A stretch of 64,000 bases of DNA from Dromiciops gliroides. Lineage: Eukaryota > Chordata > Mammalia > Microbiotheria > Microbiotheriidae. The number at the start of each line of letters is the position of its first letter. The first letter of the stretch is position 1. The translations under genes and the position numbers were made by a program. Of this stretch, positions 9,351-20,009 are shown in pieces. The stretch lies in contig NC_057862.1 of the NCBI RefSeq assembly GCF_019393635.1, positions 477,404,669-477,468,668 of the forward strand, given 5' to 3'. The notes beneath the pieces are model-generated. The model was not told where the DNA came from. It was given only the letters and a program-made list of their open reading frames with translations, and searched no databases.

Positions 9351-10930
9351 GTTAAATGACAATTGGAAAGGAAAGAGATGATCCTATTAAATCCCTCTTT
9401 CTCTACAAATTTTTAAAAATTGTAAAGCCTTTCTAAAATGTTTCCAAACTTTTGAAAATTTGGTTCTTGGTTATTTTGTTACTGTTGCTTCATCACTTAA
9501 GAAAAATCAAAGTTTCTTTAAATTGTATGAATGTTGTCTTCAATCCCTGGAAGTCCTAGATAGTAGATTAGGGAAAGGGTACAATGTTCTAAATACAGGT
9601 GTAAAAGTTGATCAAATTAAATTTGTCATTGAAAGAGCTATTCTGCTGATGACAGAATCATTTCAAGATGATACTTACTCCTGTGAACATACAACATCCT
9701 CCTCACCAGAGCCGATTCTTGAGCAGCAGACTCTCCACAAGCCTCCCACAATCTTGTCCACACACAACTAACACAAGGTAAATGGGGCTCTGTCCCAGAG
9801 GAGGGGATACTTTCTCCCCAATAGATGTACTACATTCACTGTCCTATTGCGTTTCCACCCACCCCCAACTTCCTCTCCTCCTGGTCTTCTGCCATTCCAC
9901 AGAGAACAATCATCCTGGGCCAGTACCACTAAAGTCATAACTGAGTCTTGTTCAAATTTTACTCTTGCCTTCCTACTCAATCCTATGCAGGTTCAAGGGA
10001 TAAATTGCCCCTTCTCCCAGTGTAACTTCATCTATAGTTAGACTGTCCACTGAACTCAGGATCACCTTGACCTCTGCATTGTTGGCCTCTCCCCACTTCC
10101 TACTTCCCCAGTTGTCCCAGTGAAAACCCTACCTTTGGCAATAACACAATAAATCAGTCAACCAGAGGATCTCATTTGGTTCTCAGATATTCAAGCGTTC
10201 CTTCTGTTCCCACTGGCCCTTCTCTCCATTCTAAAATAGTATTGTCCTTTAAGATTTAAACTAAACCTCTCTGGTCTTTTGATGCCAGTGACTGTGAGCA
10301 AATTAGGGTTTCCGTCTCCGCTGGTCAATATTTGGTTTTGGTATCCTCTGACTCATCTAACCTTTTTATACCCCCTCCCATTCTTTTCCAGCACCAAAGG
10401 ATGATGGGAACAGATGGACTCAAAAGACCCTTCCAAGTGAAAAGTCTAGAATCCTTATTCTAATTCTGTACTAATTCTCTGAATCCTCCATCCTACTGAC
10501 TTCTTTTCTCCCTTTCTATTGACTGTGAGTACTAAACTTAGGAAGCAGAGCTCCTTTCCAAGGGAAAATATCCTTTCCGAAGACAACTGGAGTTTATCAT
10601 TCAAGGTATTCCCTTTTCTGTGGAAAAAACTCACCCTATCTTCTTCAATAACTGCTCTCTCCCCACCCCCATTCGGGGGAATTTGAAAGCGGATGGACAG
10701 AGTTGAGGAGAAAAGTCAGGATAGCTCACTATTTCCCGGTGGACTCTGATAAATAAGTCCAAAGCGGCTACCGTCAGCAATTCCTCTCCACCACTGAAAT
10801 CCTGTCCTGATCCAGCCTTAATCTCTCTTGTCTGCCTGTCTTTTCTCGAGTTATGTCCCATCAATTCGAAGTGCCTTTTGGTAGACCTCCAGCTCACAAA
10901 CTCTTAGGCAGGCAGATCCAAGATTCTCCC
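9351..10930. other. Intronic stretch without recognised features
   Basis: Contains a 103-codon + strand frame at 9460-9771 that I do not recognise. It has no promoter, no homologue I know and ordinary intronic composition; a GTAAAT follows its stop. I see no repeat family with confidence here. Confidence 0.4.
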
Positions 10931-11064
10931 CTACCTATCCACCCAAACTCTATAAAAGATGAGTGAGAAAGGCTAAGAATGGGAAGAATGCCTCGGGTCT
11001 ACTCTGAGCCATCATCAGGCAGTTTTCATTTCTATTAAAGTTTTATCCAAACCCTCTCCCTGTC

Positions 11065-11072
11065 TGTGTGTG

Positions 11073-11107
<35 letters not shown>

Positions 11108-11182
11108 GTCTGTCTCTCTCTCTGTCTCTCTGTCTCTCTGTCTCTCTCTCTCTCTCTGTCTCTCTCTCTCTCTGTCTCTCCC
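11065..11182. repeat. (TGTC)n/(TC)n microsatellite
   Basis: About 20 bases of TG, then TCTG units, then TCTC runs ending in a C-run. Overlapping reading frames here are low-complexity shadows. Confidence 0.95.
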
Positions 11183-11430
11183 CCCCCCCACTCCCCTTCT
11201 TGCCCTCCCAATCCCCTAACCCCCCATCCTCTAGCCAAACAGCCTTCCTTCAAGCTTTGCCTCCCGCTGAGTTTCCAAGAGAGAAAAAGTCCTAGGAAGA
11301 GGACTCCCGGCTCCTGCGCCTATCTCCTTCAGAGAAGCCAGGTGTGAGAGGGCGGAGCCACTGAACTCTCGCCAGCCTGGTCCGGGCGGCTCCATTCTGT
11401 CCTGGGATGGTTGAGCCCACAGACCGACTG

Positions 11431-11571
11431 ATGGCGCGCAAGTCTCGGGAAATAGAAAAGGACCTCTCCTTGAGTTCCTCCGTCCCTCTTTGGCTACTTG
11501 CCATCAAAAACCCGGGAATCCCCGATGCGAAGACGCAGCCCAAGACACTGGAACTGCTTGAGCGAAGGTGA
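11431..11571 (+). CDS. Possible antisense first exon (46 codons), speculative
   Basis: An open frame starts at ATG 11431 (ATGGCGCGC, G at +4) and runs 46 codons to a TGA at 11569. After codon 45 plus two bases there is a strong donor-like AAG|GTGAGG at 11565-11573. It lies antisense within the beginning of SRD5A2 intron 1 and inside the CpG-rich region. I know no homologue. It could be a chance frame or a divergent noncoding transcript. Confidence 0.2.
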   Translation: MARKSREIEKDLSLSSSVPLWLLAIKNPGIPDAKTQPKTLELLERR

Positions 11572-11607
11572 GGAAGGAGATGGAAAAGCTAGGGGCGGGC
11601 GGCAGGT

Positions 11608-11609
11608 AC
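11608..11609 (-). other. SRD5A2: Splice donor of SRD5A2 exon 1
   Basis: On the minus strand the exon end reads CACAG followed by GTACCTGCC. The intron phase (two bases of the Arg94 codon in exon 1) matches the human gene. Confidence 0.9.
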
Positions 11610-11890
11610 CTGTGAAAGTAATGTCCGCAGAAGAGGCCAAGCAGTAAGGTCCCCGGCTGGCGGAAGAGCGGGTGGGGCTGCCAAGCAAGCAGCCCAGCGG
11701 GCACAACGAAAGAGGGGAGCTCCTGGAGGAACCAGGCTGCGCGGGCTGGCAACCGGGTGGCTAAGGGCAACAGGCGTTCAGCCTGTTTGCCGTACTCGGT
11801 GGGGCTGGACGCCAGCAGCCCAGACAGCCCGGAGATGACCAACAGCACATTGCCCACCAGCACCGGGCTCAGTTGGCACACCGTGGGCAT
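11610..11890 (-). CDS. SRD5A2: SRD5A2 exon 1, steroid 5-alpha-reductase 2 (N-terminal 93 codons + 2 nt)
   Basis: The enzyme is an endoplasmic-reticulum membrane protein that uses NADPH to reduce testosterone to dihydrotestosterone. The minus-strand frame aligns without gaps to the N-terminus of the type 2 isozyme: residues 46-61 read RLPARAAWFLQELPSF, and the exon ends GHYFHR. The type 1 isozyme differs here. Gln56, Glu57 and Tyr91, known active-site or ligand-contact residues in the human enzyme, are all present. The hydrophobic stretch at residues 10-27 fits the first membrane segment. Starting at 11890 gives 281 coding bases before the donor, the same as the human exon; an extra in-frame ATG at 11893 is also possible. 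The exon ends CACAG|GTACCT. No stops or frameshifts, so it appears functional. Residue 89, polymorphic Val/Leu in humans, is Gly here. Confidence 0.95.
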
Positions 11891-11949
11891 CATGACGGTG
11901 CGCCTCTCACTACCACCCCGGGTGTGAAGAGCGCAGCCCCCAAAGGTCC

Positions 11950-11959
11950 CTTTATGGGG
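11950..11959 (-). promoter_or_regulatory. SRD5A2: TATA-like element upstream of SRD5A2
   Basis: Minus-strand CCCCATAAAG lies about 60 bases before the start codon, a distance compatible with a TATA-type box and a short 5-prime leader of about 30-40 bases. Inference from position and sequence only. Confidence 0.4.
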
Positions 11960-11997
11960 ACAGAGACACCTCCCCGTGTCCGCCCCTTCTGCCAGGT

Positions 11998-12010
11998 ACC
12001 CCGCCCCTCC
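11998..12010 (-). promoter_or_regulatory. SRD5A2: GC boxes (Sp1-type) upstream of SRD5A2
   Basis: Minus-strand GGAGGGGCGGGGT here, and a second GAAGGGGCGG at about 11980-11989, are classic GC boxes about 90-120 bases upstream of the start codon. Confidence 0.5.
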
Positions 12011-12514
12011 ATCGTACCCACACACACACCCTCCCTCCCGCCCCCAGTCAGAGGAGTCTGGAAGGGATGGCAAATAGAGAGATAGCCCTGGCCAGGACGT
12101 TACCCACTCTCCAGGCTACTGGTTCGGCTAAGCAGAAACTGTGGGAGGCAGCCTCAGGCGGGAGAAGGAAGTGGATCCGCTCCTGGAGATTTTTTTAAGC
12201 CCTGAGGCTCCAATGCATCAGGGTCTGCCCCCGCCACTACAAAGAGAGAAGACTGCGTCCCCTCACCCCCACCCCGGTTGCCCTTTAGCGTTTTCTTTGC
12301 TTTTTAAAGACTGTTCCTGTTCCTTATAACCTGACTCCGACTGGGATGGAAAATGCGTGGGTGGTGATGCTGAACGTGAAGTCTGGTTTACATCCCACTA
12401 CAACCACCACCACTTACTAGAACTCCCGAGGGACGCTCCTGTCCCTAGTCCTTCTGCCCTACCTTACCATACACACCCTTTCTTCCACTGGCGTCTTTTC
12501 TTAGAGAGGTACCA

Positions 12515-12695
12515 CCGAAGGCGGCGTGGCACACTGGAATGACCACTGGCTTTGAGTCTGAGCACCTGGGTTCGTATCCGGCCTCTGTCACTTACTACCT
12601 GTGTGATTTGGGGCAAGTTATTTAATGCCTCTGGGACTCACATTCCTCATCTATAAAATAAAGGGATTCGACTAAGCCTCTAAAGCTCTTAATTT
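12515..12695 (+). repeat. MIR-like SINE
   Basis: GGCTTTGAGTCTGAGCACCTGGGTTCGTATCCGG followed by CACTTACTACCTGTGTGATTTGGGGCAAGT and CCTCATCTATAAAATA: a well-preserved MIR-type layout in the proximal upstream region of SRD5A2. Confidence 0.85.
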
Positions 12696-12739
12696 ACAAT
12701 CATATTATCACTACTCCGACATTCCTCCTCTCCATCCTG

Positions 12740-12744
<5 letters not shown>

Positions 12745-12810
<66 letters not shown>
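12745..12810. repeat. (TC)n microsatellite
   Basis: About 32 uninterrupted TC units in the SRD5A2 upstream region, followed by a C/T-rich tract to about 13120. Confidence 0.95.
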
Positions 12811-12814
<4 letters not shown>

Positions 12815-14360
12815 GTTTCCCCCTTCTCTCCCTACTCTCCCTAACCCTACTTCTCAACCTCTCCCACTCATTCCTGTGTTTCTGACCACCCCTCTTCACC
12901 CATCTCCCTTCCCTCCATTCCTACTTCACTCATATTGTTAGCCTTTTCATTTTATTTCTATCCCAGCTGCAGATTGTTTCCCTGCTCTCCTCTACTAGAC
13001 TCCCATTCTTCATTGTTTCCTTCTGCCCTAAACCCTTTAGTCTTTCCCCTCCCCATTTCTTGTTCTCCTCTACCCCTCCTTCCTCAAAACCCCAGTCCCC
13101 CACAGCCCTCCAAAAAACTTAGTTGTTCAGCAGACAGAATGTTGTCCTAGACCCTTGGGAGATACAAAGAAATGGAAGACAGACAGTTCACAGGTCCCAG
13201 AAGAGGGCAACTGTCCACTCCTGGCCTTTCATACTTCTGCTGTCTTCCAATAAGTTACCATGGAATTTGCATAGTTAGCCCTGGGTCTGAAATGTTAAGT
13301 CTGAAGGATCTCTCTGTAAGACATAATGCACAATTCAACAGGCTGCACTTCACACATGGGACAGGTGACTTTGCTAATGAAGTTGCTCTCCACTGCCTTC
13401 TTTCTCATCTTTCACAAACAGATAAAAATTGTTTCTATTCCCATCCCTATAGTCCTTAGCCCAATCGAGATGCTTACCCCAATATTCTTTGCTTTTCCTG
13501 TTCTCTTCCTCCTTGTTGCTTGCCTTTTTTCCCTTTTCTTTTCCTCTCCAGCTTTTCAGTCTCTTAATCCTGCTTAACAAGACCTCTCTCACCCCTTCTT
13601 TCCACTTTCTTTTTTCACTCTAGATTTCTTCACTCTTGTCCCTCTGCCCCAAATCCCTCAACAAAATTAAATCAAAATCATAGAATCCTAGGATGTGAAT
13701 CCACTATGGAGATGATCTAAGTGAATTCCTTCATTTTATAAATGAGAAAGCTGAGGTCAAGAGGTGTTTCCCTTCCAGTCTTAAGTTTTTGATCCTAGTC
13801 AACCAGTTGTCACACAGCTGTCTAGTGGCAGAGGCAGGACCAAAGTCCATCCCTGCCTGCTCTCTCTTCACCCTCAAAAATCTCAGATTCTCACCATTTC
13901 TTTTTTCACTGTTTTTGCCTTTAGCTCCCTCTTTAAGCCCAATATACCTTATTTCTTTCTTCCCTTTTTCCTCAGCCCCTCCTGTTCTCTCTACCTCTCA
14001 CTCCAACTTGCAATGCTTCTTCCCCCTTTCATGAGCTATACACAAGAAAATCACTGCCAACCGCTGCCTTAACTCTCAAACTAGCTGTAGGAGCTGAGGC
14101 AGAGTTGGAGGTTTCCCAATGAAGAAGACACACAGACAAGTTACAGTTAGTAGAAAGGCAGTTTTATTGCAAGCATCCACAGGACATAAGGCACTCAGCA
14201 GCTCTCTCAGGGGTAGTGAAAGAAGCCCTAGTCGGTAGCACTTGGCATCCTCACTAGCCACTGCTTCTTACCCTCATGTGTGTGCTAGGTACTGGCAGCT
14301 AGCTGGTAGGACACAGCTTTCTCACTCTGTGTGACTCATCTTTCTTTGGTAGTTACCATA
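12811..14360. other. Pyrimidine-rich intergenic stretch, no gene seen
   Basis: C/T-rich sequence with a MIR-like block at about 13690-13830 (GAAAGCTGAGGTCAAGAGGT). No recognised gene or other element. Confidence 0.4.
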
Positions 14361-14885
14361 TATATATATAGCACTTTGCAAAGCATTTGACATATTTCAT
14401 TCAGTCCTCACAACAACCCTGGGAGGTAAGTAATATTATTATAAAAATCTACCTGGGGAGAAAACCATAAGGTAACCTGGGGAACAAAGTGTTGTCCATT
14501 ACAAAATGAAGATTAGTAAGCTAGACTCTTCATCCTTTCCTTGTCATGATACCCTTGGACCACCTCATCTGTTTTCCTATTTACCTTCTCTCCACCTCTC
14601 CTCCAGTTGGCTGTAGCTATTGGACCTGACAAGTCATTAAATGGATCAAAAGGAGGCAAAAATGAATGACTATGGCAATGAACAGTGTTTTCCTACAAAA
14701 GCTCATTGGGTGGAAGGAATAGAACAACCTGTCCCCAGTATGGGAGACCAACAGGCTCCTGACAGTGGCCCCTCAGGGGCTTTAGGTACCAGAATAGAAT
14801 TTCCCTGCTCCTTCAGACCTGTAAGTCCTGCTCTAGTTACAGTTTCTATTTTGACAAGGCTGAAATCTTGTCTACAATAAAGAAT

Positions 14886-15053
14886 AGGGGGCAGCTAGGT
14901 GGCACAGTGGATAGAGCACCAGCCCAGCCCTGGATTCAGGAGGACCTGAGTTCAAATCTGGCCTCAGACACTTGACACTTACTAGCTGTGTGACTCTGAG
15001 CAAGTCACTTAACTCTCATTGCCCTACAACAAAACACACACACACACACACAA
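14886..15053 (+). mobile_element. Short marsupial SINE with a small internal duplication
   Basis: Full SINE with a (CA)11 tail. The body reads CCAGCCCAGCCCTGG, a 5-base tandem duplication absent from the other copies. Confidence 0.92.
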
Positions 15054-15089
15054 CCAATAATCAATAAACTCAGGTCAAGCTATTTTGGT

Positions 15090-16140
15090 GAAGATAAACT
15101 TATACCCTAATAATATTCATTTAATTATTAATTATAAAAATTAACTGAGAGGAGATAAGATCCTTTTTGAGAGAACTCTAGTAGCATACAGGAAGACAAG
15201 TACCTCATGTACCTCAACTTATTCCCATATAGTTTTCATTTTTTCTGCTGTGATAATAATAATAGCCATACACTATTAACAGAATATGGAGTCCATCTCT
15301 CTAAGGTAGCTTAAGTACCTTTTTAAGGTAGCTTATACTTCCTCACAAAAAAGAAGGAAGAAGATTGATAGACATTCTTAGAGCACATAAGCCCAAAAAC
15401 CATTTGGAACAGGCAGAGATCACCTCACCCATCAATAGTCAAGACTGACAACAAGTATGCACTGTTAGATTTGTCAAATATAACTAAAAATGGTTTCCCT
15501 CAGGATGGAGTCTATGATGTAGCTAAGATAAAAATCAAAAGCCCTCCATGGGTAACAACTAAATGAGATCAGTCAACAAATAAGTGTCATACAAATGATT
15601 CAGCATGTAGACTTGCTTAAGGAAATGGAATGGTTTAGGATGGTAATTCAGGACCAAGACATTATGACCAGAAATGACAGGAAGGGTTATATTTAATGAG
15701 CCACACTTAATGATCAATGTAGATGGAGCAAGGAGACCATGCAACACATTACTGTAGGCTGTAAAAAATTAGCACCTACCAAATGCCTAGCAAGTTATGA
15801 CCTATTGGCAAGAGTTATGTACCCCAGAAGCTCACAATCTTTTGCCATCACCATTGTCACCTGTCCTCAGTGGTATCTTCTTCATACATGGAAGTGCCTA
15901 GCTCCTGTGCAAATGGGTTCTTGTCACAGATATCCTATTTACCAGGAGATGAAGTCTATGTCATGGCTAAGATCCAAGATGGAATCAAAAAGACTGACAG
16001 ACAACAAATCCCCATACTATAAATTTAGACCTAAAATATTTTGTGAAATCAACAAATTCTACTAGAGCCACAGCATTACCACAGACAAATGTGTTGCCCA
16101 CAGTCTTTCAGACCTAAACCTGATCTTGAAGAAGTTAATA
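15090..16140 (+). repeat. Fragment of an unusual LINE (R2/R4/RTE-X-like), copy 2
   Basis: The + strand frame from 15739 reads QHITVGCKKLAPTK, then a Tyr-Asp-Leu-Leu-Ala-Arg-Val block, then SPYYKFRP at about 16012-16035. In non-LTR retrotransposons this order (H-x2-G-C-x2-LA followed by RHxxxA, then PYYxYxPE) lies beyond the polymerase domain. The upstream part (15590-15700) resembles the charged segment before that motif. Frameshifts and stops show an ancient dead copy. I cannot settle the clade by eye. Confidence 0.55.
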
Positions 16141-16149
16141 ACATTTTAG

Positions 16150-16440
16150 TACTTGTTACCATACCTAAGTGGTACAGTGAATAGAGTGATGGGTCTGGAG
16201 TCAGAAAGACTCATTTTCCTGAGTTCAAATCCAGTATCAGACACTTACTAGCTGTCTAACCCTGGGCAAGTCACTTAACCCTGTTTTCCTCAATTTCCTC
16301 ATCTGTAAAATGAGCTGGAAAAGGATATGGAAAACCATTCCAGTATCTTTTCCAAGAAAACTCTAAATAGAGTTGCTCACAAAGAGTCAGATATGACTGA
16401 AAAACAACTGAACAATACAGATGAGGATGTTGAAGCTCAG
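16150..16440 (+). mobile_element. Long marsupial CORE-SINE (MAR1-like)
   Basis: Head CTAAGTGGTACAGTGAATAG, body, then the distinctive long 3-prime end (AAAATGAGCTGGAAAAGGAT, AAACCATTCCAGTATCTTT, GAGTCAGATATGACTGAAAA). Confidence 0.85.
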
Positions 16441-16555
16441 AAATTAAGTGGCAGGATTTGAACTCATTTCTATTATATCATGCTCTCTTTCACTTCACTT
16501 TTGAGTGATTGATCCCCTACTGGCCAGAGTTTTCCCTGCCTGCTCTGATTCAAGG

Positions 16556-16770
16556 TTCATTGTTATTATTGTTGTTGTTGTTGTTATTTGTCCTTCATTC
16601 TCAAAAAGGGCCATGACATCAAGGTGATGTCATGACTTCAGATTTTAGTGAGGAAAGGCTGTGCAAGATCACTAACCTCACTTAGCTAGTAAATGTCTGA
16701 GGTCAGATTTTAACTCAGGTCCTCCTGACTCCAGGACCAGTGCTTTATCCACTGCATCACCTAGCTTTCA
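16556..16770 (+). mobile_element. RTE-tailed SINE fragment
   Basis: (TTG)n, then TTTGTCCTTCATTCTCAAAAAGGGCCATGACATC and a SINE-like CORE end. It shares its 3-prime part with the RTE-like LINE at 61885-62701. Confidence 0.65.
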
Positions 16771-17329
16771 TATAATCCACAACTGATAAAACTAAGGTCA
16801 GAGAATTTAACTGATGTGCCCAAAGTCAAAATCAGAATTTCTTAGAAAGGTCCTTTGACTTTAAATCTAATGCTCCTTCCATAGTCTACGATTAAACATC
16901 AGACTTAAAATGTAAAATACCAGCAAAGTAATTCAGTTTTGGAGGTAGTATTCAAAGCCAAGGCTCTTCTGATTCAAGTACAACAATCTTTATTTAATTA
17001 TACTATTCCCACCATTATCCTCTATCATTCATTTTGATTGTTTTTCTCCACCTCTTTTTCCTTTACCTCTTCCTATAGCTTAGGACATTTTGCCCAATCA
17101 GCTAGTCTAGATATTTGATTCTTCTTGAGCCAACATTTTGGAGAAAAGAAGATCAAGTCATTTTTGAAGGGTTGTCATATCATAGAGGGATGAGTTTAGT
17201 ATATGTAGATGCAGAAAAGGGTGCTGCAGTGGGAGTTGTGATGTGGAAAAAGTACAGGGAAATAGATTTCTAACTCAATATAATGAAGAATCTTCTAGCC
17301 ATATGAACTATCCAACAAAGAAATAGACT

Positions 17330-17536
17330 GGCCGGAAGTGATTAAGAAGTAACTTATTTGTACAAAAGTGTTTACAGCAGTTTTTTTGTGGTGGCTAAGA
17401 ATTGGAAATCAAAGGAAAGTCCATCAATTGGGGAATGGCTAAACAAACTGTGGTATATGATCGTGATGGAATATTATTTATTGTGCTATAAGAAATGGCA
17501 AGCAAGATGACTTTACAAAGGCCTGGAAAGACACTA
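17330..17536 (+). mobile_element. L1 3-prime fragment, left of ERV
   Basis: L1 3-prime block (CATCAATTGGGGAATGGCTA) ending at GGAAAGACACTA. The same L1 resumes at 22118, so the retrovirus inserted into this L1. Confidence 0.85.
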
Positions 17537-18095
17537 TAAATAAACTTAGAGTTAAATGTAGAAACAAAGATAACAAAATTAAAATACGACCTGTCAGCTT
17601 TTTAAACTTTCTGCCACCTCTTGCCTATGGGTGTGCTGGCTGATGCTACTGCGGCCTGGAGCCATGCCTCACTCAGATTGGTTTGCCTTCAGTCCTCTCC
17701 AACTTCCTCAGTCTTCTCCCTTTCACTCTTTAACTTCTTTCACTCCAGCTCTCCTATCTCACTTTCACTGCTCTGCTCCTCTTTTCTAACTCCAAGCCCC
17801 CTTCACTTTGTCGACCCCCCTGAAAAGCCCCTTAGCATCCTTAATCCTCTGGCATCTCTCTCTACCTCCTCTCTAGCTCTTACTCCATCCCCTCTCTGTC
17901 AGCCTCTCTCACTTTCTCTATCCCCTTGCGAACCCCCAGTGTCCACCCAGAGCTGGGGGCTGGGCAAAGCAAACCCCGACATCTCTCCAGCTTTTCATGT
18001 ACACAGCTTAGCCCAGCTCAGAGGCCCCCACAGCTGAAATGGAGGGGATGGGGCAGCCCTGCTAGGGGAGCCTGAGGCTAATTTTAATGCCTACA
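17537..18095 (-). repeat. ERV 3-prime LTR (minus strand)
   Basis: Closely matches the LTR at 21501-22117; over roughly the first 400 aligned bases my hand count gives about 5 percent difference plus short indels. On the minus strand it begins TGTAGGC, directly after a polypurine tract (18096-18106). It lacks a block of about 60 bases present in the other LTR near 21905-21980. Confidence 0.92.
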
Positions 18096-18106
18096 GTCTC
18101 CCCTTT
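18096..18106 (-). other. Polypurine tract of the ERV
   Basis: Minus strand reads GCAAAGGGGAGAC immediately before the 3-prime LTR start TGTAGGC. This fits the plus-strand primer site of a retrovirus and fixes the element's orientation. Confidence 0.85.
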
Positions 18107-19550
18107 GCTTCAACAAGAAACACAGTGTGTTTCCTTGATGAAACAGTAACACAACAAAATACCATAAGCTATGCTAACAATATGCTGATAACAACACTGG
18201 AAAAGAAAATTTTGTCCAGAGGGGCTCTCTCTCATGGACTCATGCTTTAACAATGTCCACAGAGGCAAGGCCTCTGCAGAAAATACACATTACAGATGGT
18301 GTACATAGGAAGAAACAAAAATGTCCATTTAAAGTCTTTGAAATCTTGTCTTCAAAGGAGGGTTGAGAAGTCATCAGGGGAACTGGACTTTGGTCTGGAT
18401 TCTGGTTTCTGGTTGTTTCTGGATACTGCTGGATTTTCACTAATTTTTAGTATAGCATTGTCCAAATTGTTCAAATTAAATAATGAAAGTTCTTCAAAAA
18501 ACAGTGAAAGTTCTTCAAAATATACAAAACAAATTTAAGCTTGATACAACATATTGGAGTCCCCCCTTTTGGAGGATATTTATATCTATACACAATACAA
18601 AATTGAGACAGTTATGTCTGAATCAAGGCCAAATTTAGTAATGTGTCCGTGATGACACTTGAAAATGTTATGGAAAGTTTATCATACTACATCTCATGGT
18701 GCATAGACATCCAGTAATTATGCTAGGCCTCAGGTGGATGGATTCTAATCATGCTACCAGACTGAATGAAAAAGCCAAATTAAGTTAAACCAGGTGCATG
18801 GACTGGAGCTTCCATGACACCAGACTAATATTTTTGGAGTGAGAGATGTGCCCTACATAGCTGCTATTATCAGCAAACTATGAACTTACTGAATGTATTT
18901 AGACTAAGGGAATTCTGCCTCCAGGTTTTGCTGAATAGCTGTTCTCTCAGCCTCCATCAGGGCATCTTACATGTACCTGTCTCTCCTCCTGTTGTACATA
19001 TATTTTCTCCAAGGCCTGCATCATGGAGTTGAACCATCTCCATCAAGCTCAGTGTAAGAGCAACTAGTCTCTGAAATGATAAGTTTCCATAATTCATAAG
19101 TTTCATATTAATTTCACCAAAGACAATATGATGGTGAAAATGCATGTTATGCTGCATAACTTAGGACACACTTGTAATATATACAATAAATTCAAACCAT
19201 ATCCAGAGTCAATTGGGAAAGTGGTATAATAACCAATACAACAAAATTACTACTCTTTCATTAAGGATAATAAAAGCTAAATATAGTCACAATGACATAT
19301 TAATGATAAATGAATATAAATGACTGGTAATATTAACATTATTACAAAATCTTCATTAAGCCACATCATTTTGTCCATAAATTCTCTATCTAGTACAATG
19401 ACAATAACATACTTAAAGTGATAAACAATTTATCAAAAAAAAGCTTAAACATCAGCATACTTGAAAGTGATAAACAAGTTATCAAAAGAACTAAAACATC
19501 AGCAAGACTTAATATGTCCATTAATTGTCTTACAAATTAAATAATAGGGT

Positions 19551-19919
19551 TCAATAACCCTTTCTAGAAGTTAGAGCCATATGCTCTTGGTGAAGAAGCT
19601 CTTCGCCTACAAATGGTGCAGGTGGAATGAGATGGTGAGAAACAAACTGGAGCCAAGCAGGAACAGGAACAGCAACACCAGCAAGCCAGTTAAATTCTGC
19701 TACAGCTGAAAGATGCTGGGAATCCACCTGTAAAGATACTTGGACAGAATTTTTTGTTAAAGCCACAAGTGGCTTAGCAATTTCACCAAAACAGGGTATC
19801 CATTGCCTGCCATACCCAGCTGCTCCCAGAATGGCCCTTAGCTGCTTCTTAATTAATTCTGCCACTCTTTGGACTTTTAATAAGCAATCATAATATGTGT
19901 CCCCAACTTTAAGGGTCAC
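19551..19919 (-). pseudogene. ERV pol fragment (reverse transcriptase, post-catalytic part)
   Basis: A 122-codon open frame. Residues 28-56 (19752-19838) contain AGYGRQWIP followed by FGEIAKPL, the segment downstream of the catalytic loop in retroviral reverse transcriptases. The usual Cys in GYC(R/Q)xWIP is Gly here. The catalytic YxDD part is absent: the frame runs almost directly from gag-end-like sequence into this segment, so an internal deletion removed protease and the catalytic core. Non-functional. Confidence 0.75.
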
Positions 19920-20009
19920 ATGGGGTTTGTTACTCTGGGGAGGAGAATGGATTGATATAAGAGGATCAACATATTCAGGATCTAGAAAAATAAAATTTTC
20001 AATGTTTAT

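Larger units (their letters stand above)
1..11609 (-). other. SRD5A2: SRD5A2 intron 1 (5-prime part), inferred
   Basis: The splice donor of SRD5A2 exon 1 sits at 11608-11609 on the minus strand, so sequence to its left is the start of intron 1. I searched the minus-strand reading frames here for exon 2 of the family and saw nothing like it, so exons 2-5 lie beyond the window. The human gene also has a very long first intron. The content is almost entirely interspersed repeats, listed separately. Confidence 0.75.
11290..12240. promoter_or_regulatory. SRD5A2: GC-rich CpG-containing promoter region of SRD5A2
   Basis: This is the only stretch of the window with frequent CpGs (for example GGCGCGCAAG, GGGCGGGCGGC, CGGGTGTGAAGAGCG) and it is free of interspersed repeats. 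It spans exon 1 and both sides of it, as expected for a CpG-island promoter. Confidence 0.7.

Noticed and set aside
9460-9771. 103-codon + strand open frame
   Set aside because: No family recognised, no splice or promoter support, and it lies in intron 1 antisense to SRD5A2; frames this long are expected by chance.
11066-11347. Cys/Ser/Leu repeat frames upstream of exon 1
   Set aside because: Produced by the (TGTC)n/(TC)n microsatellite.
1-11600. SRD5A2 exons 2-5
   Set aside because: None of the minus-strand frames left of exon 1 resembles the rest of the reductase; they are presumably outside the window.
17621-18037. 138-codon Ser/Leu/Pro-rich open frame
   Set aside because: It is a pyrimidine-rich antisense frame across the ERV LTR.
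18957-19157. Possible env remnant in the ERV
   Set aside because: The frame has no recognisable fusion peptide, Cys motif or membrane anchor, so I do not call env.
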